14,289 nucleotides of DNA. Source: Butyrivibrio sp. UBA3740 (lineage in GTDB: Bacteria > Bacillota > Clostridia > Lachnospirales > Lachnospiraceae). Shown piece by piece: positions 5,980 through 13,900 of this stretch (position 1 is the first letter of the stretch; every line of letters starts with the position of its first letter). The position numbers and the translations under genes were made by a program. The notes under the pieces are model-generated. The model made no database searches. It had not been told where the DNA came from and worked only from the letters and a program-made list of their open reading frames with translations. The stretch lies in the NCBI GenBank assembly GCA_002372465.1, contig DFGW01000056.1, positions 1 to 14,289 on the forward strand, written 5' to 3'.

Positions 5980-6441
5980 TCAGCCAATAGCTTTAATCGC
6001 CTCAGCCTTCTTACTAAGTAGCCTTTCCTCTACATCCTTGGCATTATCATCATCAAAAGCTGTGCTCTTCGCCAAATCTATAAGAGCCTCAAATGTTGTA
6101 TCTATGAGCTCTTCTACGGTTGGTACAACGTTATACTCATCCACAGCGTTTTCTATGAATTCTTCATCATCTACTTCAAAGAAATAGTCATCCGGATCGT
6201 ACTCGATATCATAGCCACCAAATATCCTTCGAAGGCTCTCTTTCCTGGTCTCTTCTGCTTCAGCAAGCTGCATTTTCTTATTAGATGTAAAGCTAACCAT
6301 CCAGTCGCAAAAAGCTCCTTCTCCTTCAAGGAAGATTACTGAAAACCTCAGTCCCTTCAGTACTGAATCGCTAAATTCCTCCATTATATCCCAATCATTC
6401 ATAAAATCGGCAAACTTTTGAAAATCATAGTTACTGTCCAT
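5980..6441 (-). CDS. Small acidic protein of unknown function, last gene of the replication operon
   Basis: 153 residues, begins MDSNYDFQKFADFMNDWDIM. I do not recognise the family. It is strongly acidic, with clusters such as EYDPDDYF and EVDDEEF in the middle, and a helical C-terminal third (TVEELIDTTFEALIDLAKS and VEERLLSKKAEAIKAIG). There is no signal peptide or membrane segment. The ATG at 6441 has an excellent AGGAGG eight bases upstream. It is separated from the loader gene by about 150 bases that hold a gene remnant, and is followed by the operon terminator, so it is probably co-transcribed with the replication genes. Its acidic surface would fit a DNA mimic or a partner of a DNA-binding protein, but this is speculation. 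Confidence 0.75.
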   Translation of the reverse strand: MDSNYDFQKFADFMNDWDIMEEFSDSVLKGLRFSVIFLEGEGAFCDWMVSFTSNKKMQLAEAEETRKESLRRIFGGYDIEYDPDDYFFEVDDEEFIENAVDEYNVVPTVEELIDTTFEALIDLAKSTAFDDDNAKDVEERLLSKKAEAIKAIG

Positions 6442-6465
6442 GACAAATACCTCCTAATACATCAA

Positions 6466-6619
6466 CTATACTACCCGGCTATTTATCCTGGCAATCCTCC
6501 CACCAAGGTGAGTAATATCTTCATTTGTGATTATCCAAAGCACTGGAATGTCTATGGATTCAGCCTTTTCTGGGTACGTCGCATACCATATCAGTCAGTA
6601 TTACTACGCTTACTTTCCA
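6466..6619 (-). pseudogene. Possible 3' remnant of a VWA/DUF2201-like gene, with a one-base frame break
   Basis: Behind and overlapping the end of the loader gene, two minus-strand frames together read as one conserved-looking protein end. Frame A gives WKVSVVILTDMVCD (6619 to about 6578). Shifting by one base, frame B gives YPEKAESIDIPVLWIITNED then ITHLGGRIARINSRVV, stopping at 6466. A strand ending in LTD, followed by P-x-x-a, IPVLW and a GR-x-RI strand, resembles the C-terminus of VWA-like (DUF2201) proteins. No start codon or ribosome binding site is present, so this would be a scar. The resemblance is from memory of the family pattern and is uncertain. Confidence 0.35.
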
Positions 6620-7586
6620 AGTCTTTTTTTGCAAGTTTCTTTTCCTTACGGATATCCGGCCCTGAAAGCTTGAGGATCTTATAATTCCCAGTGATCCTAG
6701 AAAAAATCCTGTCAGAATAAATACTCTGCAGCCCCTCAAGAGAGTAGTTTGTAGTAATGATTGTTGATTTCTTGCGATTTTTCCGTTCTTCAAGCAGAGA
6801 AAAAAGTTCTCTGCTAACGAAATTGCCTGTTATCTCTGTCCCAAGGTCATCAATAACAAGAAGATCGCAGTCGTACAGGTCATCGTAAACAGCCCTTAAC
6901 CATGACTTGTTTTTGAAATCAAATGCATATTCCGAAATAAGCTCAAATAAGCCAATGGCGCCAAAGTAAATAACTGAGTTTCCTCTCTTTAAAAGCTCAT
7001 CTGCAATGCAAATGGTCATAAAGCTTTTTCCCGTACCAACAGGGCCATATATGAAAAGGTTCTGAAAGTCAGTGTTAAAGGAAGAAATAAACTCTTCCGC
7101 AACCTTTCTTAAGCCTCTGAATTTATCAAGATCCTCGCCCTTGTAATACGAATCAGTCATGTTTGCAAAATTACACTCCTCAGTCAGTGCTCGGAGATTT
7201 GACTTGTCGTATAGAGTATCAATTATCTTCTGCTTAAAACAATGGCATTTTTCATTCCCTATATATCCTGTATCCTTACAATCCTTGCACTTGTATTCGA
7301 AGTCCAGATAGTCTGCTGTATAGCCAGCTTTCTTTAAAAGTTCTGCCTTTTGACCAGCTAAAGCACTTAATTTTGAATCCAAGAGGCTCTTATTCAATTT
7401 CTCCCCAGATATGATTCGTCTGCCAAACTCCACGCTGGCAGTAGAAGTCTGTTCATCAAGCTCCTTATATCCGGGGACGGTCTCATATATTTTTTGCAGC
7501 TTTTCCTCCCGCTCACGTCTGTGGCGAATGCGCAAATCTTCATATTGCTGCATAATACTGTTGTATTGGTTGTTAGTAAGTGGCAT
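6591..7586 (-). CDS. dnaC: DnaC/DnaI-type replicative helicase loader
   Basis: 331 residues. AAA+ ATPase that delivers the hexameric DnaB helicase onto DNA. Domains: a helical N-terminal region (about 1-95) that would contact DnaB; a CxxC-x10-CxC cluster at 100-116 like the zinc ribbon of DnaI/phage loaders; then the AAA+ core with Walker A GPVGTGKS (181-188), Walker B LLVIDDLG (DD at 246-247), sensor 1 STIITTNYS and the arginine-bearing DRIFSRI, ending GPDIRKEKK. The start at 7586 is chosen because AAGGAG lies six bases upstream; a longer frame beginning at 7664 overlaps the end of dnaB by about 50 bases and lacks a ribosome binding site. It follows dnaB by 26 bases. The last dozen codons overlap a possible gene remnant and may be a replaced tail. 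Naming as DnaC or DnaI is convention; function is well supported. Confidence 0.92.
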   Translation of the reverse strand: MPLTNNQYNSIMQQYEDLRIRHRREREEKLQKIYETVPGYKELDEQTSTASVEFGRRIISGEKLNKSLLDSKLSALAGQKAELLKKAGYTADYLDFEYKCKDCKDTGYIGNEKCHCFKQKIIDTLYDKSNLRALTEECNFANMTDSYYKGEDLDKFRGLRKVAEEFISSFNTDFQNLFIYGPVGTGKSFMTICIADELLKRGNSVIYFGAIGLFELISEYAFDFKNKSWLRAVYDDLYDCDLLVIDDLGTEITGNFVSRELFSLLEERKNRKKSTIITTNYSLEGLQSIYSDRIFSRITGNYKILKLSGPDIRKEKKLAKKDLESKRSNTD

Positions 7587-7612
7587 GTTATCTCCTTCAC
7601 GAAACTGATAAA

Positions 7613-8962
7613 CTATTTTCTCTCCATTGCAAGATTTGCAAACCTCGTATACTCTGGTTGCCATGCCAGCTTCACCGTTCCTGTTGGGCCGCTTCTCTGC
7701 TTCGCGATAATAATCTGGGCAACGTTCTTTTCTTCACAGTCGTGATCATAGACATCTTCTCTATGAATAAACATCACCATATCAGCATCCTGCTCAATAG
7801 ATCCTGATTCTCTAAGGTCAGACAGCATTGGGATATGATCCGTTCTCTTCTCTGTATCACGATTCAGCTGCGAAAGAGCAATAATCGGGATTTCAAGCTC
7901 TCTGGCAAGCGCTTTTAGCGATTTGGAAATCTCTGCAACCTCCTCCTGCCTTGAAGATGGGCCATTTCTGCCCTGTTTATATTTCACAAGCTGCAAATAG
8001 TCGATAAAGACAGCGTCCAATCCGGACTGTGCCTTGAATTTTCTACACTTTGCCTGAATATCCTGAAGAGTGATTATAGGGGCATCATCTATAATGAGCT
8101 TGGACTTACTTATAACATTGGCACTATCAACAACACTGCTCCATTCTCCATCGGACATGTTTCCACTCTTAATATTTTCTGAATTAACACGGGAATCCAT
8201 CGCAATAAGCCTGTTGACCAGCTGTACTCTTGGCATCTCCAGAGAAAAGATTGCAACGCATCTGTTATCATGTAGCGCCATGTACTCTGCCATATTTAAG
8301 GCAAAAGCAGTCTTTCCCATGGCAGGACGAGCAGCTATAAGCACAAGATCAGCAGAATGAAACCCGGTGGTTTTATAATCCAGATCAGTAAAGCCCGTTG
8401 CGACACCGGTAACATGCCCCTGCATTTTGCTTGCCTTTTCCATAAGGTTAAGTGCATCCATGACAATCTGGTCAATAGGGACAACATCTCCTGCACTTCT
8501 CTTCTGAGTTACATCCAGTACTGTTCTCTCAGCATCGCTTAAAATTCCAACCACATTATCAGATTCTGTATAGCACGCATTCTCAGCATCATTACATGCC
8601 TTAATCAACTTACGTAGCATAGACTTATTTTTTACGATGTTGGCGTAATACTTCACATTAGCTGAAGTGGGCACTCTTTCTACCAGTCTCGCTATGTACT
8701 CGCCGCTACAAACCTCAGGAGAAACATTCTTTTCTCTGAGTCGATTTTGCAGAGTAACCGGATCAACAGCGCTTTCCTCTTTCTCCAGCTCTACCATCGT
8801 AGAGAACATCGTTCCCAGCTGTCTGTAATAGAAATCATCTTCAATCAGTATTTCTGCAGCTGTTTTGATTGCTCCTCTGTCGAGTATCATTGCACCAATT
8901 ACAGATTGTTCTGCTTCCTGATTATTCGGCGGAACCCGCCGCAACATACTTTCTTCCTTCAT
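7613..8962 (-). CDS. dnaB: Replicative DNA helicase DnaB
   Basis: 449 residues, the normal length. Hexameric 5'-3' helicase that opens the fork. The N-terminal helical domain begins RRVPPNNQEAEQSVIGAMIL, the classic DnaB opening; a linker helix region follows. The RecA-like C-terminal domain begins with TGVATGFTDLD and has Walker A ARPAMGKT (211-218), SLEMPRVQLVNRL (motif H1a region), Walker B AVFIDYLQLV (Asp321), and ALSQLNRD-x-EKR plus DLRESGSIEQDAD. All key residues are present. The ATG at 8962 has GGAGG about six bases upstream; a second ATG at codon 6 is possible. It lies 22 bases behind the DnaA paralogue and 26 ahead of the loader, so helicase and loader are made together. Confidence 0.96.
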   Translation of the reverse strand: MKEESMLRRVPPNNQEAEQSVIGAMILDRGAIKTAAEILIEDDFYYRQLGTMFSTMVELEKEESAVDPVTLQNRLREKNVSPEVCSGEYIARLVERVPTSANVKYYANIVKNKSMLRKLIKACNDAENACYTESDNVVGILSDAERTVLDVTQKRSAGDVVPIDQIVMDALNLMEKASKMQGHVTGVATGFTDLDYKTTGFHSADLVLIAARPAMGKTAFALNMAEYMALHDNRCVAIFSLEMPRVQLVNRLIAMDSRVNSENIKSGNMSDGEWSSVVDSANVISKSKLIIDDAPIITLQDIQAKCRKFKAQSGLDAVFIDYLQLVKYKQGRNGPSSRQEEVAEISKSLKALARELEIPIIALSQLNRDTEKRTDHIPMLSDLRESGSIEQDADMVMFIHREDVYDHDCEEKNVAQIIIAKQRSGPTGTVKLAWQPEYTRFANLAMERK

Positions 8963-8984
8963 TGCCTTCCTCCCTCGTTTATTT

Positions 8985-9503
8985 TTAATTCCTTATCCCT
9001 ATTGCCAGTCCCATCTCGAGCTTTCCTCTGAACAGTTTATCCATCTCCCCCAGGTCAGCGGGCCTCCTGTCTGCTGAAAAGACTATCTGTTTTCCTTGTA
9101 AATAAAGGGAATCAAAGGTATTTATGAGTTCATTTAAGACCACGCGTCTTTCCATAAAATAATCAATGTCATCCACCAAAAGCACATCTACATTTCGGTA
9201 CTTTTCGCGGAACAGCTTGATTCCTAGCCCATATTGGTTTGAAGATATTGCGCTTAGTAGGTCGTTATCAAAATCTTCACCTCTTACATAAAGGACATCC
9301 AAAAGAGGCTTATTCTCGCGGAGTTCTCGCTCCATTGCTTTCAGCAGATGGGTCTTGCCGTCATAACTTTTCCCATATAGATAAAGAGGATTAAATCTGC
9401 CACCAGGTGCTTCAGCTACTGCCTTTGCCGCCTCATATGCAAACTTGTTTCTTCTATCTACGTCAAAGTTTTCAAATGTATACTCTCTATTTCTCGCATA
9501 CAT
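8985..9503 (-). CDS. Stand-alone DnaA-like AAA+ ATPase lacking domains I, II and IV
   Basis: 172 residues, colinear with the Rossmann part of DnaA domain III encoded just upstream. It starts MYARNREYTFENFDVDRRNK, matching the FTFESFVVGGSNRFAY boundary of DnaA. Walker A is GKSYDGKT (44-51), still GxxxxGKT but without the usual GGPGLGKT; Walker B is VLLVDDID (DD 111-112); sensor 1 is IVFSADRRP. It ends at EMGLAIGIRN, so the lid with sensor 2 and the DNA-binding domain are absent. At the two box VII arginines, including the arginine finger, it has Leu157 and Lys161 (Arg270 and Arg274 in the neighbouring DnaA). The ATG at 9503 has AAGGAG six bases upstream, overlapping the dnaA stop codon, so it is translationally coupled to dnaA. 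It could bind DnaA-ATP at a filament end or regulate initiation as Hda-like proteins do; that role is inference. Confidence 0.88.
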   Translation of the reverse strand: MYARNREYTFENFDVDRRNKFAYEAAKAVAEAPGGRFNPLYLYGKSYDGKTHLLKAMERELRENKPLLDVLYVRGEDFDNDLLSAISSNQYGLGIKLFREKYRNVDVLLVDDIDYFMERRVVLNELINTFDSLYLQGKQIVFSADRRPADLGEMDKLFRGKLEMGLAIGIRN

Positions 9504-9505
9504 AA

Positions 9506-10894
9506 CTACTCCTTTTTGTTGAGGTTCAGTTTCATACAGATAACATCTATCTTTTGGTTGATGTCTCCATCTGTGGAAAGCATATCGGTTATCCTCTCAA
9601 TACTGCTCTTTACTGTTGAGTGGTCTCTTCCACCCAGCTCTTTTCCTATGCCAGCAAGCGTTGTATCCGTATATTCCCTGATTAGATACATTGCAAGCTG
9701 TCTTGGAAGAACAACATCATTACTTCTCTTTTTGGATTTAAGAAGATCAACACTCACGTTATACTGCTCTGCCACAGTGCTTATGATCACTGAAGGAGGG
9801 ATATTTCTGGCTCTTCCAACCTCAATATCATCCCGGAGAGCGAGCTTTGCCTCTTCTTCTCCAATGTGCTCCAGCTTATTAAGCCTTGAATAAGCAACAA
9901 CCTTTGTATAAGCACCCTCAAGCTCCCTGACATTAGAAACAACCCCGTTTGCTATATACTCAAAAACGCAGTCATCAATATCCAGGATTTTTCCCTCATG
10001 GAGCTTTCGCAGAATTGCCATTCTTGTCTCGTAATCTGGCTTTTGGATATCTGAAGTTAATCCCATCTCAAAGCGAGACCTGAATCTCTCATCCAGAGCC
10101 TCTATCTCTTTTGGATGACGATCCGATGAGAGAACTATCTGCTTACCATCCTGATATAAGGTGTTAAAGGTATGAAAAAACTCAAGCTGCGTAGCCTTCT
10201 TGCCAATTATGAACTGAACATCGTCGATCAGCAGCAAGTCAACTGTCCTATATTTCTCATGCAGTTCATCAGTCTGCCCTTTCATAACATGGTCAATTAC
10301 CTCATTAGTGAAATCCTCAGAAGTCACATATAAGACTTTCTGCTCAGGAGCCGTTCTACAGATATAATTCCCTATAGCCTGCAAAAGGTGTGTTTTACCA
10401 AGCCCCGGCCCTCCATACAAAAACAGCGGATTATAGGTGGATCCCGGCTCTTCTGCGACTGCCACGGCCGCGCTGTATGCAAATCTGTTACTTCCACCGA
10501 CAACAAAGCTTTCAAAAGTAAACTTGGGCTTCAGTCTTGTGAGCATCGGAGCATAGCGCTCCTGGGATGCTTCTTCCTGTGTAACAGGCTCCTCGCTCTC
10601 TGTCTCCAGAGTAAAAACCACATTAAGGCCTGATATAATGTCGTCCAACTGTGCGACAACATCTATAGCCTCCACCAAAAAGCTGTTAAACCTCCTTTGC
10701 ACGTATTCCAGCGCCATGGCATTATTGTTGGTGATAAGGATATAAGCAGTTCCATCCTTATAGCGCAAAAACTCCAGTGGTTCTATCCATGTGCCGTAGG
10801 AGATATTGGTAAGTCCGCACATATCGCGGACTTTCTCTTTGATTTCCTCCCAGTTTTGTCTTATCCGCCCATCTACTGATGTTTCTTCTGTCAT
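9506..10894 (-). CDS. dnaA: Chromosomal-type replication initiator DnaA, full length
   Basis: 462 residues, the usual size. Binds DnaA boxes and melts the origin as an ATP-bound filament. Domain I (about 1-80) has NWEEIKEKV and TWIEPLEFL, as in the helicase/partner-binding domain; a short acidic linker (about 95-115) is domain II. Domain III starts FTFESFVVG with Walker A GGPGLGKT (161-168), Walker B LLLIDDVQFI (DD 224-225), box VII arginines 270 and 274, and sensor 2 in NVRELEGA. Domain IV carries the DnaA signature, with the helix-turn-helix ending GGRDHSTV (421-428). Every key residue is intact. The ATG at 10894 has AAGGGGAG six bases upstream and is 17 bases behind polC. In most Firmicutes dnaA precedes dnaN at the origin; here it follows polC. 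That suggests a second DnaA belonging to an accessory replicon, which the window alone cannot prove. Confidence 0.96.
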   Translation of the reverse strand: MTEETSVDGRIRQNWEEIKEKVRDMCGLTNISYGTWIEPLEFLRYKDGTAYILITNNNAMALEYVQRRFNSFLVEAIDVVAQLDDIISGLNVVFTLETESEEPVTQEEASQERYAPMLTRLKPKFTFESFVVGGSNRFAYSAAVAVAEEPGSTYNPLFLYGGPGLGKTHLLQAIGNYICRTAPEQKVLYVTSEDFTNEVIDHVMKGQTDELHEKYRTVDLLLIDDVQFIIGKKATQLEFFHTFNTLYQDGKQIVLSSDRHPKEIEALDERFRSRFEMGLTSDIQKPDYETRMAILRKLHEGKILDIDDCVFEYIANGVVSNVRELEGAYTKVVAYSRLNKLEHIGEEEAKLALRDDIEVGRARNIPPSVIISTVAEQYNVSVDLLKSKKRSNDVVLPRQLAMYLIREYTDTTLAGIGKELGGRDHSTVKSSIERITDMLSTDGDINQKIDVICMKLNLNKKE

Positions 10895-10911
10895 GTTTTC
10901 TCCCCTTTGTC

Positions 10912-13900
10912 TTATTGTTTTCCTAAAATATCAAAAATGCTGATCTGGCTGGATTCCGGTAGGTCTCCCAAAAGCCCGAGTTTATGCATGTTATCGATGA
11001 CAACCTGTGGACATTTGGTTCTTGACCTAAAATCATTCCTGGATGTAAACGGGCCATCTTTTGCAGCTTCAACTATCTGATCTGCAGCCTTTTCTCCCAA
11101 ACGGTCAAGGCTGACAAGACTTGGCATTATCTTGTTCCCAATCACCTTAAAAGACCTGGATTCTGCTCTGTAGATATCGATAGGTTCAACTTCAATGCCT
11201 CTTTCATACATCTCCTCAGCCAACCTCATTGCCACAAGTTCATCCTTTTCTGTTGCAGAAAGCTCATCCTCCCTGGCTCTGTATTCAGCCATGTATCGCC
11301 TTAAGTTGGAAAGCCCCTGAAACATCCTCTCGTAATTGAGAGCCTTGGCTCTTATTGAAAACCAGGCAGCGTAGAATGCCTGCGGGATATATACCTTAAA
11401 ATAAGCAATCCTCCATGCCATCATTACGTAGGCTGCTGCATGGGCCTTGGGGAACATGTACTGGATCTTCTGACAGGACTCTATGTACCAGTCAGGCACG
11501 CCGTGGTCTGCCATGTCTTTTTTCCACTCTTCCCACTTGGTCGCCTTGCCCTTTGCAACATTTCCTTTCCTGACCTGCTCCATGATGCTGAATGCTTCAG
11601 GCTTGTCGAGCCCCATCTGGATAAGATAGACCATGATATCGTCACGGCAGCATATACAGGAGCTCAGCGTTGCCGTACCTGCTTCTATCAGGTCTTTTGC
11701 ATTTCCAAGCCATACGTCAGTACCATGAGACAGACCCGAGATCCTTATAAGATCAGAAAAAGACTGCGGCTGTGCATCTATGACCATCTGCATGGCAAAG
11801 TCTGTTCCAAACTCAGGAAGACCAAGACATCCAAGCTTTGTCCCACCAATCTGCTTCGGTGTAATGCCAAGTGCCTCCGTGTTCATGAAAAGAGACATCA
11901 CCTTCTTGTCATCAAGCGGAACAAGCTGGGGGTCTTTGCCTGTACAGTCGTTCAAAAATCTTATCATGGTCGGATCATCATGCCCCAGGATATCCAGTTT
12001 TAGCAGGTTGTGATCTATCGAGTGGTAATCAAAGTGCGTCGTTATGATTGGCGTTGTCGGATCATTGGCAGGATGCTGTATGGGAGTAAAGCTGTGGATA
12101 TTTTCACCTACAGGGAGCACAATGATTCCACCCGGATGCTGACCTGTTCCCCTGCGAACGCCTATACACCCTTGCGAAATCCTCTCTATCTCTGCGTTGC
12201 GTTTATGGATATTCTCCAGTTCAAAGTACTTTCTCACATATCCAATGGCGGTCTTTTCTGCCACAGATGCGATTGTTCCTGCCCTGAAGGTCTGACCCTC
12301 ACCAAAGATAACTTCCGTGTATTTATGGGCTTTCGCCTGATATTCTCCGGAAAAGTTAAGATCTATATCAGGCTCCTTATCTCCTTTGAATCCAAGAAAG
12401 GTCTCAAAGGGAATGTCAAAGCCCTCTTTTTTCATCATGGTTCCGCACTTAGGGCATATCTTATCCGGCATATCGCACCCGGAATTACCTGCATATTTCT
12501 TTACTTCCTCGCTGTCAAAGTCACTGTACTTGCACTTGGGGCAAAGATAATGCGGAGGAAGGGAGTTTACTTCCGTTATTCCTGCAGCAAATGCAACAAA
12601 GGACGAACCTACGGAGCCTCTTGAACCCACAAGATAACCGTCTTCCAGAGATTTCCATACCAGCTTTTGCGCGATTATGTAAAGAACCGCATATCCGTTG
12701 CCTATGATGGACTTTAGCTCTTTTTCCAAACGCTCCTCTACAATGGGAGGGAGCTGTTCCCCATAGAGCTCATGGATACGGTCATAGCAGATATTCCTCA
12801 GTGTCTCGTCTGAGTTTTCAATAACAGGCGGACACTTATCAGGCCTTACCGGTGCAATATTGTTGCACATATCGAAGATCCTGTTTGAGTTTTCAATTAC
12901 CACCTCTCTGGCCTTTTCCTCCCCGAGGTACTCAAACTCTTTTAACATCTCTTCAGTAGTCCGCAGGAAAAGAGGTGCCGGCGTCTCCCCATCCATGCCC
13001 TTCATCGCCATGATGACCCGCCTGTAAATCTCATCTTCCGGATTTAAGAAATGCACATCACAGGTTGCAACCACGGGCTTATCAAACTTTTCCCCAAGCG
13101 CTACGATTTCCCTGTTGATATCCCTTAAGTCCTCTTCTGATTTGATGTGCGCATACTTGTCTTTTTCACTTTCAATCATGAAGCGGTTATTAGCTATGGG
13201 CTGGATCTCCAGGTAGTCGTAAAAATTCACGATATTGGCTATCTCTTCATCAGCTTTCCCTTCTAAAACAGCATCGTACAGTTCGCCCGCGCAACACGCA
13301 GATCCCACTATCAGCTGCTCTCTGTATTCCATCAATAAACTCTTTGGAATAATCGGTTTTCTGTAGAAGAAATCCAGGTGCGATTTGCTTATAAGCGTGT
13401 AGAGATTAGTCCTTCCTACAACGTCTGTTGCCAGTATGATCACATGATGGGAATAAAGCCTTTTGACCACCTCAGGATCCCAGTCTTCCAGCACTTTTAC
13501 TGCCTCAAGGTCATATATTTCCCTTTCAAAAAGCATGTCCTGGAATTTTTCATAAATCTCAGCAGTACATTCAGCATCAGATATAGCTCTATGGTGGTGT
13601 TCATTGACGACACCAAGCTTTTTGCATACAGCATCAAGGTTGTGCTTGGCCTGATCAGGATAAAAAGCCCTGGAAAGGCCCATAGTGTCGATGCAGGTGA
13701 ACTCTTTATCTATCCCTTGTCTTTTGCAGTTCTCTTTTATGAAGCTGATATCAAAGGAAACATTGTGCCCAACAAGAACACAGTCTCCGCAAAAATCAAC
13801 AAACTTTGGAAGCACAACATCAATCGTTGGAGCTCCTATCACCATGTCATCAGTAATGCTTGTAAGCCTCGTGGTCTCGGGCGGGATTGGGATCTTGGGA

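Noticed and set aside
5866..5980. A possible replication origin with iterons next to the Rep_3 fragment
   Set aside because: No direct repeats of iteron type and no clustered TTATCCACA-like DnaA boxes were seen here or elsewhere between the genes; only one palindrome and a terminator are present.
7587..7664. A longer N-terminus for the helicase loader, with CKSC and CNG residues suggesting a zinc motif
   Set aside because: These 26 codons overlap the end of dnaB in another frame and have no ribosome binding site, whereas the ATG at 7586 has AAGGAG at ideal spacing.
11440..12624. Long plus-strand frames of 187 and 204 codons inside polC
   Set aside because: They are antisense to an intact, fully conserved polC reading frame, lack ribosome binding sites and encode nothing recognisable.
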